Assembly (NCBI RefSeq): GCF_030851345.1
Contig: NZ_JALPNU010000016.1
Span: forward strand, 28,428 to 92,427
Reading direction: 5' to 3'
DNA from: Marinifilum sp. D714
Lineage (GTDB): Bacteria > Bacteroidota > Bacteroidia > Bacteroidales > Marinifilaceae
DNA: 64,000 nt
Positions 54,056 to 63,945 of this stretch are shown here, piece by piece. The translations under genes and the position numbers were made by a program. The notes below the pieces were generated by a model that saw only the letters and a list, made by a program, of their open reading frames with translations, was not told where the DNA came from and made no database searches. Numbering within the stretch: position 1 is the stretch's first letter; every line of letters begins with the position of its first letter.

Positions 54056-55891
54056 ATGGAGAATAAAGAAACAACTAGATATAATCAATGGCTACCTACA
54101 TCGGCCAAGGAGGTTGAAGAGAGAGGATGGGAGGAATTAGATGTAATTCTTTTTAGCGGAGACGCATATGTAGATCATCCATCATTTGGTGCTTCGGTAA
54201 TTGGACGAATTATTGAACACGAAGGCTTAAAGGTTGCAATTGTTCCTCAACCCAACTGGCGCGATGATTTAAGGGATTTTAAAAAGCTAGGGCAACCAAA
54301 ACTGTTTTTTGGAGTAACTGCTGGTAATATGGATTCAATGGTGAATCATTACACCGCAAACCGAAGACTACGCCATGATGATGCATATACTCCAGGAGGA
54401 AAGCACGGATTCCGCCCAGACAAACCTACAGTTGTTTATACACAAATCTTAAAAAAGTTATTTCCTGAAACTCCAATATTAATAGGTGGAATTGAGGCTT
54501 CACTGAGAAGGTTAACTCATTACGATTATTGGGAAGACCAATTGAAACCAAGTATCCTAATGGATAGCGGTGCAGATTTGCTGGTGTATGGAATGGGAGA
54601 AAAACCGTTAAAGGAAATTATTCGCTTAATGAAACGTGGTGTGCCTTTTTATTCTCTTACAAACATTCCTCAAACTTCATTCATTGTAAATCAGGATGAA
54701 AAATATGCCACAAAAAAGCAATGGCAAAGTCAGGAGCTTTTTTCACACGAGGACTGTTTAGCTGAGAAAAAGAAATTTGCAAGCAACTTTAGATATATTG
54801 AGATGGAATCGAATGCCATGATGGCAAAGAAACTAACTCAAAACTATGGCGATCAGCAAATCGTTGTAAATCCACCATATCCCGTAATGAATGAAAAAGA
54901 AATGGATGAGGTTTACGATTTGCCTTATACCAGACTCCCGCATCCACGTTACAAAGACAAGCACATCCCTTCTTTTGAAATGATCAAATTTTCGGTAAAT
55001 ATGCATCGAGGATGTTTTGGTGGTTGCTCGTTCTGCACCATTTCTGCTCATCAAGGTAAATTTATTGCCAATCGATCAGAAAAATCAATTTTAAAGGAAG
55101 TTGAATACATTACAAAAATGCCTGATTTTAAAGGCTACCTATCTGACTTAGGAGGTCCATCTGCAAATATGTACCAGATGAAAGGGATTTTTGAATCAAT
55201 CTGTAAAACTTGCCGTCGCCCTTCGTGCATTCACCCTGATGTTTGTCCTAACTTAAACACAAACCATCAGCCAATGCTGGATATCTACAAAAAGGTGGAT
55301 AAAATTCCAGGAGTTAAGAAATCATTCATCGGTAGTGGTGTTCGATACGATTTAATGATGCACAAATCAAAAGATGAAAACATCAACAAATCAAATAAGG
55401 ATTATGCGGTAGAATTGATTAAAAATCATGTTTCGGGTCGACTTAAGGTAGCACCAGAGCATACTTCCGATGAAGTTTTGGAAATCATGAGAAAACCCTC
55501 ATTCAAATTGTTTTACAAGTTAAAAGCTCTGTTTGACGAAATAAACAAGAAGGAAGGCATGAACCAACAGCTTATTCCCTATTTTATTTCCAGTCATCCC
55601 GGAAGTCATGGAACCGACATGGCCGATTTGGCAATAAAAACAAAAGAGTTGGATTTTAAACTGGAACAGGTTCAGGATTTCACACCTACACCTATGACTG
55701 TTGCAACGGTAATATATTATTCTGGCTATCATCCTTATACTTTGAAAAAGGTTTTCACTGCCAAGACCAAAAAAGAGAAGTTGTCGCAAAGAAAATTCTT
55801 ATTCTGGTACAAAAAAGAATATCGTGATGCAATTAAACAAGAGTTAATTAAAATGGGTAAAAAGGATTTACTCACCAAGCTATTTAGATAG
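54056..55891 (+). CDS. YgiQ-family radical SAM protein
   Basis: From ATG 54056 (MENKETTRYNQWLPTSAKEV) the product has 611 residues; a longer frame from 53852 overlaps the divergent gene and is unlikely. It has the UPF0313 N-terminal domain (VILFSGDAYVDHPSFGASVI), the radical SAM motif C-x3-C-x2-C in HRGCFGGCSFC (about residues 319-327), and a later cysteine group (CKTCRRPSCIHPDVCPN) typical of YgiQ. A TATCTTTG box lies at 54031-54038. The reaction is unknown. Confidence 0.9.
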   Translation: MENKETTRYNQWLPTSAKEVEERGWEELDVILFSGDAYVDHPSFGASVIGRIIEHEGLKVAIVPQPNWRDDLRDFKKLGQPKLFFGVTAGNMDSMVNHYTANRRLRHDDAYTPGGKHGFRPDKPTVVYTQILKKLFPETPILIGGIEASLRRLTHYDYWEDQLKPSILMDSGADLLVYGMGEKPLKEIIRLMKRGVPFYSLTNIPQTSFIVNQDEKYATKKQWQSQELFSHEDCLAEKKKFASNFRYIEMESNAMMAKKLTQNYGDQQIVVNPPYPVMNEKEMDEVYDLPYTRLPHPRYKDKHIPSFEMIKFSVNMHRGCFGGCSFCTISAHQGKFIANRSEKSILKEVEYITKMPDFKGYLSDLGGPSANMYQMKGIFESICKTCRRPSCIHPDVCPNLNTNHQPMLDIYKKVDKIPGVKKSFIGSGVRYDLMMHKSKDENINKSNKDYAVELIKNHVSGRLKVAPEHTSDEVLEIMRKPSFKLFYKLKALFDEINKKEGMNQQLIPYFISSHPGSHGTDMADLAIKTKELDFKLEQVQDFTPTPMTVATVIYYSGYHPYTLKKVFTAKTKKEKLSQRKFLFWYKKEYRDAIKQELIKMGKKDLLTKLFR

Positions 55892-56003
55892 TTTAACAAA
55901 CAATAAACACTATTAATAATAATTTGGTTGACATTAAATAGGTAATATTTTATTATTAGTCTATATAATTGTACATTAGGTGTTCAAACTCTAAGCTTAA
56001 TTT

Positions 56004-56729
56004 ATGAAAGCATTTTACCAAACGACTTTTAAATATTTGTTGTTATTAGGATTCATCTTTTTGTTTACCAATTGCGAAAAATCAAAACAAGACAGACAAA
56101 ATGAGAAAGGAATTGAATTGCTGGCAGATAAAAAGTTTGAGGAAGCCGTCAAGTATTTTACAACGATTTTAAAAGAAGATAAAAACTACTTGCCTGCATA
56201 TTTTAACCGTGCCATTGCATATTCTTACCTTAACAACAACCGGGTTGCCATTAAAGATTTAAATGCTGTAATTGGCAAACAGAAATTTGAGGAAGAAGCC
56301 TATTTAAATCGTGCTATTCTTTATGAGAATCAGAAAAATTACAAACAGGCTATTAAAGATTATTCTCATGTATTAAATATCAATCCCAGAAACATTAAAG
56401 CCTATCACTATCGTGGAATATGCAAATATTACGTCGAAGATTACAAAGGAGCCATTGAAGATTATAACCGTTCCATAAAGATTGGCTTAAATTCATCCGG
56501 CGTGTACTATAACAAAGCAGTTTCGCTTGATTGCACAGGCGATTTTAATGAAGCCATCAAACATTACAACAAAGCCATTAAAATAGATAAGAAACTCGAC
56601 AGAGCCTATTATGCACGTGGAATTGCCAAACTAAAGAATGGCGACAAAAATGGCGCCATAAAAGACATTCAAACATCAGTTACAATGGGATATAAAAAAG
56701 GGGCTGATATTCTGAAGCAGATTAAATAA
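56004..56729 (+). CDS. TPR lipoprotein
   Basis: A 241-residue lipoprotein: MKAFYQTTFKYLLLLGFIFL then FTNCEK, with the lipidated Cys at 24. Six TPRs fill the rest (for example PAYFNRAIAYSYLNNNRVAI, AYLNRAILYENQKNYKQAIK). It is a protein-binding scaffold, probably at the periplasmic face of a membrane. The stop lies 3 bp from the convergent YhcC-type gene. Confidence 0.88.
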   Translation: MKAFYQTTFKYLLLLGFIFLFTNCEKSKQDRQNEKGIELLADKKFEEAVKYFTTILKEDKNYLPAYFNRAIAYSYLNNNRVAIKDLNAVIGKQKFEEEAYLNRAILYENQKNYKQAIKDYSHVLNINPRNIKAYHYRGICKYYVEDYKGAIEDYNRSIKIGLNSSGVYYNKAVSLDCTGDFNEAIKHYNKAIKIDKKLDRAYYARGIAKLKNGDKNGAIKDIQTSVTMGYKKGADILKQIK

Positions 56730-56731
56730 AC

Positions 56732-57682
56732 CTATATCTGGAACAACCTACCCTGCCAGGTGTTTCTCTCTTTTAAAAGATTATTTAGTTTGTTTACGAA
56801 CTGATAATTTTTAACACCTCCCCATTTTGGTGCAATCAACCATCCAGGAGGTGCTTGATTAATGAATCTTTCCAACATTACTTCAGGGTTCACTCTCTCA
56901 ATTACATCAACTATAAAATCAACATACTCCTCATACTCGAACAAATAAAATCGTTCTGGATCTTGCTCATATTCCTTAGCCATTTGAGTATTTCTTAGAA
57001 TTTGAAGCTGGTGTAATTTTAATGTTTCAATAGGCAATTTAGATAATCCGATTGCGTGATTCAGCATATCTTCCTTGCTATCATTTGGCAAACCATTCAC
57101 CAAATGTACACCTATGTGAATATCACGATTGGCGGTTCTTTGAATGGTTTTTTCTGCCTCATCGTAAGTATGCCCACGATTAATAGCCAACAAGGCTTCA
57201 TCATTAGCCGATTCAACCCCGTACTCTATTGCAATGTAATTGTGCTTTGCCAGCTCTTCCAAGTAATCCAATACCTCATCACCTACACAATCGGGTCTTG
57301 TTCCAATAACCAAGCCTACTACCTTCTCGTGAGCCAAAGCCTCTTCATACAGTTCTTTTATCTTATCAATATGACCATATGTATTCGAGTAAGCTTGAAA
57401 ATAGGCCAGGTATCTCTGTGTTTTGTATTTGGCTTTAAAAAAAGCAATTCCTTCTTCAATCTGTTCTGTAATTGTTTTACGTGGACTGCAATAGTCTGGG
57501 TTAAAACTATTGTTATTACAATATGTACAACCACCAACACCCTTATTCCCATCACGATTAGGACAGGTAAAGCCAGCATCTATTGATACCTTTTGAATTC
57601 TTTCTGCAAATCGAGTTTTAAAATAAGAAGAAAAATCATTGTATCGTCCTTCATGTCCCCATGGGTAAGTAATGTCAGTCAT
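56732..57682 (-). CDS. YhcC-type radical SAM protein (TIGR01212)
   Basis: A 316-residue enzyme with the motif C-x11-C-x2-C at residues 40, 52 and 55 (FTCPNRDGNKGVGGCTYCNN), followed by YLAYFQAYSNTYG and VVGLVIGTRPDCVGDEVLDY then LE, typical of TIGR01212 and shared with Elp3-like proteins. Function of the small family is not certain, but tRNA- or RNA-directed chemistry is suspected. It starts beside an inverted repeat with two -7 boxes (57699). Confidence 0.9.
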   Translation of the reverse strand: MTDITYPWGHEGRYNDFSSYFKTRFAERIQKVSIDAGFTCPNRDGNKGVGGCTYCNNNSFNPDYCSPRKTITEQIEEGIAFFKAKYKTQRYLAYFQAYSNTYGHIDKIKELYEEALAHEKVVGLVIGTRPDCVGDEVLDYLEELAKHNYIAIEYGVESANDEALLAINRGHTYDEAEKTIQRTANRDIHIGVHLVNGLPNDSKEDMLNHAIGLSKLPIETLKLHQLQILRNTQMAKEYEQDPERFYLFEYEEYVDFIVDVIERVNPEVMLERFINQAPPGWLIAPKWGGVKNYQFVNKLNNLLKERNTWQGRLFQI

Positions 57683-57698
57683 TTATCTATTATTTTTT

Positions 57699-57743
57699 GC
57701 AAAAATAGAAATTTAAATCAAAACCAAGCATTTCTATTTTTGC
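57699..57743. promoter_or_regulatory. Palindromic divergent promoter region
   Basis: GCAAAAATAGAAAT (57699-57712) and ATTTCTATTTTTGC (57730-57743) are perfect 14-bp inverted copies, 17 bp apart. Each contains TATTTTTG in outward orientation: 57707-57700 toward the YhcC-type gene and 57735-57742 toward the DUF4301 gene. The minus box has TTG 17 bp upstream. Confidence 0.6.
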
Positions 57744-57915
57744 TCCCTCCAAATTAGAATCATCTATGAAAATACACTGATTTATTTCGATTCTTTTACG
57801 AGCAGAACATTTTTACTGTATTGCATAATTTTTTTCATTATTAAAGCCATAGGCCTTTTCTTTTTATGAAAGTATTCTTTATCTTGCCTCAGACACTTTA
57901 ATAAAAACTTTAAGC

Positions 57916-59472
57916 ATGTTTTCAGAACAAGATCTATCTCAATTTCAATCTAAAGGGATTTCTGTTGAAAAAATCGAAGAACAGATTCACAATTTCAAAA
58001 ATGGTTTTCCTAAGATGAAACTGAAAAAACCGGCTACTATTGAAGACGGTATTACCAAAATTCAAGATGAAGAACTTGAGATTTACGAGGAAGTGTATAA
58101 CACACATTCTAAAAATCTAGAACTTTTAAAGTTTGTTCCTGCATCTGGTGCAGCATCAAGAATGTTTAAAATCCTTTATGATTTTCTAAATACCTATCAG
58201 GATACTGAAGATGAATACCTGAAGTTTCTATGCAATAAAGGACCTGAAACCATGTTCAATTTCTTTGATCGTTTGGAGGATTTTGCTTTTTACGGCGATC
58301 TTAAAAATGTAATGATTGAAGAAGGTTTGGATCTGGATAAAATGGCCGATAAAAATAAATTCAAGGAAATTTTATCGATGCTTCTTAACAGCAAAGGTCT
58401 TAACTACGGCAATTTGCCAAAAGGATTATTAAAATTCCACAGATACAAGCATTATTCAAGAACAGCCTTCGAAGAACATTTGGTTGAAGCACTAAACTAT
58501 GCCAAAGATGAAGCCGGCAATGCCAACATTCACTTAACGGTATCCGAAGATCACAAAGAATTGTTCCAGGAACGTTTTAACAAAACCAAAGATACATTTG
58601 AAGAAAAATACCAAGGTAATTTAAATGTATCGTACTCGGTACAAAAATCTTCTACAGATACAATCGCAGTTGACATTAACGATGAACCCTTCCGAAACGA
58701 AGATGGGTCAATTCTGTTCCGTCCAGGCGGGCATGGCGCATTAATTGAAAATCTTAACGAGCTTAAGGCTGATATTATTTTCGTTAAAAATATCGACAAT
58801 GTTGTTCCTGACAGATTAAAGGAAACAACCTTCAAGTTTAAAAAGGTTTTAGCAGGTCTATTATTGGAAATGCAATCCATCATTTTCGATTATTTAAATT
58901 TATTGGAAGAAGACAAGGAGATCTCTGAAGATAAACTTCAAGAAATGATGACTTTTCTGGAAGAAAAACTTTGTACTACACCTCCAGCCAAATTGAAAAA
59001 GGATAATCCGGACAAGGTTAAAAAATACTTGTTCGATAAATTTAACCGACCAATCCGTGTTTGTGGAATGGTGAAAAATGAAGGTGAACCTGGCGGAGGT
59101 CCTTTCTGGGCCAGAAACGCAGATGGTTCAGTTTCTTTGCAGATTATTGAAGGTTCTCAAATTGATAAGTCAGATGTTCGACAGAAAAACATTTTTGCAA
59201 GAGCAACTCACTTCAACCCGGTTGATTTGATTTGCGGAACCAAGAATTACAAAGGAGACAAGTTTGATTTGCACAAATTCATCGATCCTCAAACTGGTTT
59301 TATTTCAGAAAAATCTAACAATGGACGAGATTTGAAAGCTATGGAGCTACCAGGTCTGTGGAATGGTGCAATGTCTGACTGGAACACCATATTTGTTGAG
59401 GTTCCTATCATTACCTTTAACCCGGTAAAAACCATTTTCGATTTATTACGAATAGAACACCGAAACTTATAA
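57916..59472 (+). CDS. DUF4301 protein
   Basis: A 518-residue cytoplasmic protein of a family restricted mostly to Bacteroidota. FVPASGAASRMFKILYDFLN (73-92), SILFRPGGHGALIENLNELK, RVCGMVKNEGEPGGGPFWAR and SQIDKSDVRQKNIFARATHF followed by NPVDL are its conserved blocks. The GGG and the GAASRM motif suggest a nucleotide- or sugar-phosphate-binding site reminiscent of UDP-sugar pyrophosphorylases, but this is a guess from motif form. It lies alone between two promoters. Confidence 0.88.
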   Translation: MFSEQDLSQFQSKGISVEKIEEQIHNFKNGFPKMKLKKPATIEDGITKIQDEELEIYEEVYNTHSKNLELLKFVPASGAASRMFKILYDFLNTYQDTEDEYLKFLCNKGPETMFNFFDRLEDFAFYGDLKNVMIEEGLDLDKMADKNKFKEILSMLLNSKGLNYGNLPKGLLKFHRYKHYSRTAFEEHLVEALNYAKDEAGNANIHLTVSEDHKELFQERFNKTKDTFEEKYQGNLNVSYSVQKSSTDTIAVDINDEPFRNEDGSILFRPGGHGALIENLNELKADIIFVKNIDNVVPDRLKETTFKFKKVLAGLLLEMQSIIFDYLNLLEEDKEISEDKLQEMMTFLEEKLCTTPPAKLKKDNPDKVKKYLFDKFNRPIRVCGMVKNEGEPGGGPFWARNADGSVSLQIIEGSQIDKSDVRQKNIFARATHFNPVDLICGTKNYKGDKFDLHKFIDPQTGFISEKSNNGRDLKAMELPGLWNGAMSDWNTIFVEVPIITFNPVKTIFDLLRIEHRNL

Positions 59473-59510
59473 TACCATTTATACCACAAGAATTATTTGG
59501 TATAATCAAC

Positions 59511-59542
59511 AAAGGTCTTGCAATGCAGGACCTTTTATCTTT
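59511..59542 (+). terminator. Terminator of the DUF4301 gene
   Basis: AAAGGTCTTGC (59511-59521) pairs with GCAGGACCTTT (59525-59535) with one wobble, followed by TATCTTT. It is 39 bp past the stop. Confidence 0.82.
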
Positions 59543-59598
59543 AGGCTAATACCAACTTTTCAGTGATAAAAACACCTACTTTGTTAATATCTTACAAC

Positions 59599-59628
59599 TT
59601 GGTATTTTTAAAATTAATCCTACTTTTG
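59599..59628 (+). promoter_or_regulatory. Consensus promoter of the TPR gene at 59657
   Basis: TTG (59599-59601), 19-bp spacer, TACTTTTG (59621-59628), an exact consensus match. Start codon follows 29 bp later. Confidence 0.85.
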
Positions 59629-59656
59629 CAGTGCAGTAATCATTTTAATTTGATAA

Positions 59657-61063
59657 ATGATAGATAATACGGAAAACTATCTTGATGGTGATGTACTTAC
59701 AATTGTAAGTAGATATGAGGAAATGATTAAAGCGAATAAGCTTTATTACTTTGATGTTCACGAATTTGAAAACATCATAGATCATTATATCGAAAAAAAT
59801 AAATTTAGCGATGCGGTTAAAGTTACCAATATTGCTAGTAAGCAGCATCCTTCTGCCATATCAATTCAAATTAAAAAAGCCCAGGTATTAATCAATCGTG
59901 GGCAACATCTCGAAGCATTGGCAATCCTAAATAAAGTTCAGGGAATAGAAGCATCCAATAAGGAGATTTGGCTATTAAAAGGCAATATCTACAACCTGAT
60001 GGGCAAACACAAAAGTGCCAAAAAACAATTCGATGAAGCTTTAAAGAAAGATCACGAAAACCGGGAAGATCTTCTTTTCCGAATTGCAATGGCTTTCGAA
60101 CAACTAAATCAATTCGATTTGGCTGTTGGTTACCTTGAAGAAGCATTAAGACTTAATGAAGATGATTCTGAAGTTCTTTTTGAATTGGGATATTGCTACG
60201 AAAAACTTGGCCTGGATGAGAAAAGTATTAAAACCTATAGCAAATTTTTGGACATCAATCCTTTCTCAGACAATGCCTGGTACAACATCGGGATTGTTTA
60301 CAATCGCCAATCGAAGTTTCCAAATGCAATTGAAGCATACGAGTTTGCTCTGGCGGTAAACCCACAGCACAGTAAGGCCTACTTTAATTTAGCTAACGCT
60401 CTTGCGAATTCTGGAAAATTTGAGGAGGCAATCAAGCACTATATTGAATATTTGGAATTTGAAGATGATCATGCTTCAACCTATTCATATATTGGGGAAT
60501 GTTTCGAAAAATTGAATGAGTACGATCAAGCACTGAACTATTACGAGACTGCCATAAAAACAAACGAAGAGCTTCCTGACCCATGGTTTGGAATGGGATT
60601 GATTTTGATGTATCAGGATAAGATTGATGAGAGCTTGGTTTATCTAGAGAAAGCCAATAAACTGGATGGTGACAATCCTGATTATTGGTTCGCTTTGGCA
60701 TCCGCCTATTCAAGATCAGAAACTCCACAAAAAGCTGTTCGCGCCTTTCGCGAAGCAATTGATTTAGATCCTTACGATCCAACTTTCTCAATAACCTTAG
60801 CAGAATTCTATCATCAAAATGAAAAGCTTGAAACTGCCATTGATGTTCTTTTAGAGAGTTGTGGATACAATCCGGAATCGCCAGAACTTTTTAACAATTT
60901 GGCTGCCTATTACATGCTTTCGGGAGATTTAAATGCAACAGAGCATTACATTAAGAAATCAACGGATATTGATGCCGAAAACCTAAAAGAGATCTTCCTT
61001 CAGTTTCCTGAATTGGAAGAAAACTCACAATTCAAGAAGATTATAGCGGCTTACTCCGCATAA
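59657..61063 (+). CDS. Large TPR protein
   Basis: A 468-residue protein of about eleven TPRs without a signal peptide or membrane segment (for example VLFELGYCYEKLGLDEKSIK, AWYNIGIVYNRQSKFPNAIE, AYFNLANALANSGKFEEAIK). It is a cytoplasmic scaffold. The DUF368 gene follows 36 bp later (start at 61100) and may be co-transcribed. Confidence 0.87.
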   Translation: MIDNTENYLDGDVLTIVSRYEEMIKANKLYYFDVHEFENIIDHYIEKNKFSDAVKVTNIASKQHPSAISIQIKKAQVLINRGQHLEALAILNKVQGIEASNKEIWLLKGNIYNLMGKHKSAKKQFDEALKKDHENREDLLFRIAMAFEQLNQFDLAVGYLEEALRLNEDDSEVLFELGYCYEKLGLDEKSIKTYSKFLDINPFSDNAWYNIGIVYNRQSKFPNAIEAYEFALAVNPQHSKAYFNLANALANSGKFEEAIKHYIEYLEFEDDHASTYSYIGECFEKLNEYDQALNYYETAIKTNEELPDPWFGMGLILMYQDKIDESLVYLEKANKLDGDNPDYWFALASAYSRSETPQKAVRAFREAIDLDPYDPTFSITLAEFYHQNEKLETAIDVLLESCGYNPESPELFNNLAAYYMLSGDLNATEHYIKKSTDIDAENLKEIFLQFPELEENSQFKKIIAAYSA

Positions 61064-61099
61064 AATATTTTGCTACTTCATTTCACGCACAAAACAATT

Positions 61100-62035
61100 A
61101 TGCCTAGAAAAATTAAAGATTATGTTCTGATTGCCCTAAAAGGAATGGGTATGGGAGCTGCAGATGTTGTACCTGGAGTTTCGGGTGGAACCATCGCTTT
61201 TATTACGGGAATTTACGAAGAATTGATCAACACCATAAAATCGGTAAACTTAAGCTCTATTAAGCTTCTTTTACAGTTTAAGTTGAAAGATTTCTGGAAA
61301 GCCGTTAATGGAAATTTTCTTTTGGCTTTACTATCAGGAATTGGATTCAGTTTTTACACATTGGCTAAACTTGTAAAGCACTTATTAGAAACTCAACCCA
61401 TTTTGATTTGGTCTTTCTTTTTTGGTTTAATTGTAGCTTCGGCAATAGTGGTTGCCCGAAAAATTACAGAATGGAAAGCCAGAACCATAATTGCCATGAT
61501 TATCGGTACTGTTATAGCTTATATGGTTGTAGAATTAACACCAGCTGAGGCTCCAACCAGCTACTGGTTTTTATTTCTATCTGGTGCTTTGGCAATTTGT
61601 GCCATGATTCTTCCAGGAATCTCAGGTGCATTCATTCTGGTTTTATTGGGATCATACAATCATATCCTAAGCGCATTGAGTAGCTTTAAAGTTGATGTGA
61701 TTGCTACGGTGGCCGCAGGTGCAGGAGTGGGTATCCTAAGCTTCTCTCATCTATTAAGCTGGTTGCTTAAAAAATATCACAACATGACCATTGGCTTGCT
61801 TTCAGGATTCATGATTGGATCATTAAACAAGGTATGGCCTTGGAAGGAAACCATTACAACAAGAATTGACCGACATGGTGAAGTAATTCCTGTACTTCAA
61901 AAAAACATTTTACCAGGAACTTTTGAATCTTTGCAAGCACAAGATTCCCAACTGTACTTTGCTTTAATTTTGGCTCTAGCTGGATTCTTATTAATTTGGT
62001 TTATGGAAAAATATTCTCCGGAAGAATCAAAATAA
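61100..62035 (+). CDS. DUF368 membrane protein
   Basis: 311 residues from ATG 61100 (MPRKIKDYVLIALKGMGMGA); ten codons upstream are less likely. DUF368 has about eight membrane segments and the motif MGAADVVPGVSGGTIAFITG, repeated in inverted form as MILPGISGAFILVLLGSYNH. Members of the family are linked to undecaprenyl-phosphate recycling (PopT, DUF368) in Gram-positives and in Vibrio, so a carrier-lipid flippase is the best hypothesis here, which would serve the polysaccharide pathways. Confidence 0.9.
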   Translation: MPRKIKDYVLIALKGMGMGAADVVPGVSGGTIAFITGIYEELINTIKSVNLSSIKLLLQFKLKDFWKAVNGNFLLALLSGIGFSFYTLAKLVKHLLETQPILIWSFFFGLIVASAIVVARKITEWKARTIIAMIIGTVIAYMVVELTPAEAPTSYWFLFLSGALAICAMILPGISGAFILVLLGSYNHILSALSSFKVDVIATVAAGAGVGILSFSHLLSWLLKKYHNMTIGLLSGFMIGSLNKVWPWKETITTRIDRHGEVIPVLQKNILPGTFESLQAQDSQLYFALILALAGFLLIWFMEKYSPEESK

Positions 62036-62065
62036 AACATCAACTATTAAATTGAATTAACCACC

Positions 62066-62809
62066 ATGAACACCTACGGCATTCTTGGATACCCTTTGGG
62101 ACACTCCTTCTCGAAAAAGTATTTTGATGAGAAATTTAATGAGTTAAACATCGAAGCTCAATTTTTGAACTTTGAGCTTCCTTCCATTCATGATTTGCCT
62201 AAAACTTTGGATGAAAACAATCGCCTTAAGGGCTTTTGTGTAACCATTCCATACAAAGAAGAGGTTATTCAATTCCTAGATGAAATCGATCCTTTGGCAG
62301 CTAAATTAGGTGCTGTAAACTCGGTTCAGATTATTAAAAATGGTGATGAAACCAAACTAAAAGGATTCAATACAGATATATATGGATTTCAGGAATCACT
62401 AAAGGAATTTATTGGTGAAAAGCGACCAAAAGCATTAATTCTTGGAACAGGTGGAGCATCGAAAGCCGTAGCTGGTGGCCTGGAAGATTTGGACATAGAA
62501 TACCGATTCGTGAGTCGATCAGCCAAAGAAAACCAATTCACCTACGAGGAATTAACACAGGAAATCATGGAGCATTTCCAATTAATCGTAAACTGTTCTC
62601 CCCTGGGTACATTTCCAAAAGATGATACTTGCCCGAACATTCCATACCAACATTTAAGCAAGGAACACTTTCTTTACGATTTGGTGTACAATCCTGCCGA
62701 AACGCTGTTTATGAAAAAAGGTACAGAACAAGGAGCCAAAACACACAATGGTTTAAAAATGCTTCACCTGCAAGCTGAAAAGAATTGGGAAATCTGGAAC
62801 GAAAAATAA
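62066..62809 (+). CDS. aroE: Shikimate dehydrogenase
   Basis: Reduces 3-dehydroshikimate to shikimate with NADPH. 247 residues. GILGYPLGHSFSKKYF (5-20), catalytic Lys64 (TIPYKEEVI) and Asp104 (GFNTDIYGF), NADP-binding LILGTGGASKAVAGGL and the C-terminal NGLKMLHLQAEKNWEIWN are all present. The family is slightly shorter than E. coli (272). It follows the DUF368 gene by 30 bp and likely shares its transcript. Confidence 0.94.
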   Translation: MNTYGILGYPLGHSFSKKYFDEKFNELNIEAQFLNFELPSIHDLPKTLDENNRLKGFCVTIPYKEEVIQFLDEIDPLAAKLGAVNSVQIIKNGDETKLKGFNTDIYGFQESLKEFIGEKRPKALILGTGGASKAVAGGLEDLDIEYRFVSRSAKENQFTYEELTQEIMEHFQLIVNCSPLGTFPKDDTCPNIPYQHLSKEHFLYDLVYNPAETLFMKKGTEQGAKTHNGLKMLHLQAEKNWEIWNEK

Positions 62810-62939
62810 TTATTAATTATAAATGATGAATTATTAATTGCTTTATAAATAACGGCCAACATGATGGCTCATTAGCTGTTATTCATTTTATTTATAATTC
62901 CTGAAACATCATACTTCCCTGCAAACTAGAAATACAAAA

Positions 62940-63884
62940 ATGCAAGTAAGCAAATACATATACACCTACATCTACGACAATCACGAAAGTGAACTTTGTA
63001 AGCTCGAATCAAAATATCTTTTCAACCAGGAAGAAAAGAACAAGCTATTGATTTCTGATATCAAGATCGAACCTACCTGCAGCGCTTTCATCCGAAAAAG
63101 GATTGATGTTCAGCTTCAATCTGAGGACTATTTGGAACTGATCGAGAAAATCAAAAGTGAAAAGATCTCGGTAGATGATTTCAAGGTGGAATATGTGGTC
63201 TTAAATGGCGACAAAACCAAGTACAATGATCGTTTGGACAAACTAAGAGATGTTGGCTACAATATTAATGGCATGCCAGAATATTACAAGCCAAAAATCA
63301 CCTATGCCATTTGTTATCACGAGGGAACCTGGTATTTCGGAATATTGCTTAAAAATGATTTTGCCTGGGAGAAACACAACAAAAAACCTTTTTCCTACAG
63401 CAATTCAATCAATATTAACATTGCCAAAGCATTGGTGAATCTTGCTGCCAAAACCAACAAGGAAACAAAACTCCTGGATGCTTGCTGTGGTGTTGGTACC
63501 ATTATGCTCGAAGCCTGTTTTGCCGGATACCATATTGAAGGCAGTGATATCAACTGGAAAGTGTGCCGACAAGCGCGCCAAAACCTTGCTCATTTCAACT
63601 ACGATACAATTGTGTATCGCTCGGATATTAAAGACATTGAGAACAGGTACGATGCAGCCATTATCGACTTGCCATACAATTTGTTTAGCTATGCTGATGA
63701 GAACACCATCTCTCACATCATCGAGTCGTCAGCCAAAGTAACCGACCGATTGGTGATTGTATCTACCACAGATATTTCTGAAATTGTAAACAATGCAGGC
63801 ATGACAATAACGGATCATTGCAGTGTTCGCAAAAAAGAGAAAGCCAATTTCGCCAGAAGAATTTGGGTTTGCGAGAAGAATTGA
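62940..63884 (+). CDS. TRM11-like SAM-dependent RNA methyltransferase
   Basis: A 314-residue protein with an N-terminal RNA-binding-like region (YIYTYIYDNHESELCKLESK) and a C-terminal methyltransferase with motif I TKLLDACCGVGTIMLEACFA, GSDINWKVCRQARQNL and a catalytic DLPYN (DxPYN type) near residue 241. It resembles TRM11/RlmL-type enzymes, but full THUMP is not clear. Target is probably tRNA or rRNA. Preceded by an AATTATTAATTATAAATGAT-type repeat tract at 62806-62845. Confidence 0.8.
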   Translation: MQVSKYIYTYIYDNHESELCKLESKYLFNQEEKNKLLISDIKIEPTCSAFIRKRIDVQLQSEDYLELIEKIKSEKISVDDFKVEYVVLNGDKTKYNDRLDKLRDVGYNINGMPEYYKPKITYAICYHEGTWYFGILLKNDFAWEKHNKKPFSYSNSININIAKALVNLAAKTNKETKLLDACCGVGTIMLEACFAGYHIEGSDINWKVCRQARQNLAHFNYDTIVYRSDIKDIENRYDAAIIDLPYNLFSYADENTISHIIESSAKVTDRLVIVSTTDISEIVNNAGMTITDHCSVRKKEKANFARRIWVCEKN

Positions 63885-63945
63885 TCATTTCTGATTACTT
63901 GAGCTTGTCTTCCCCTGAAATAGCTTGACACAAAAAGTCAAGAGC

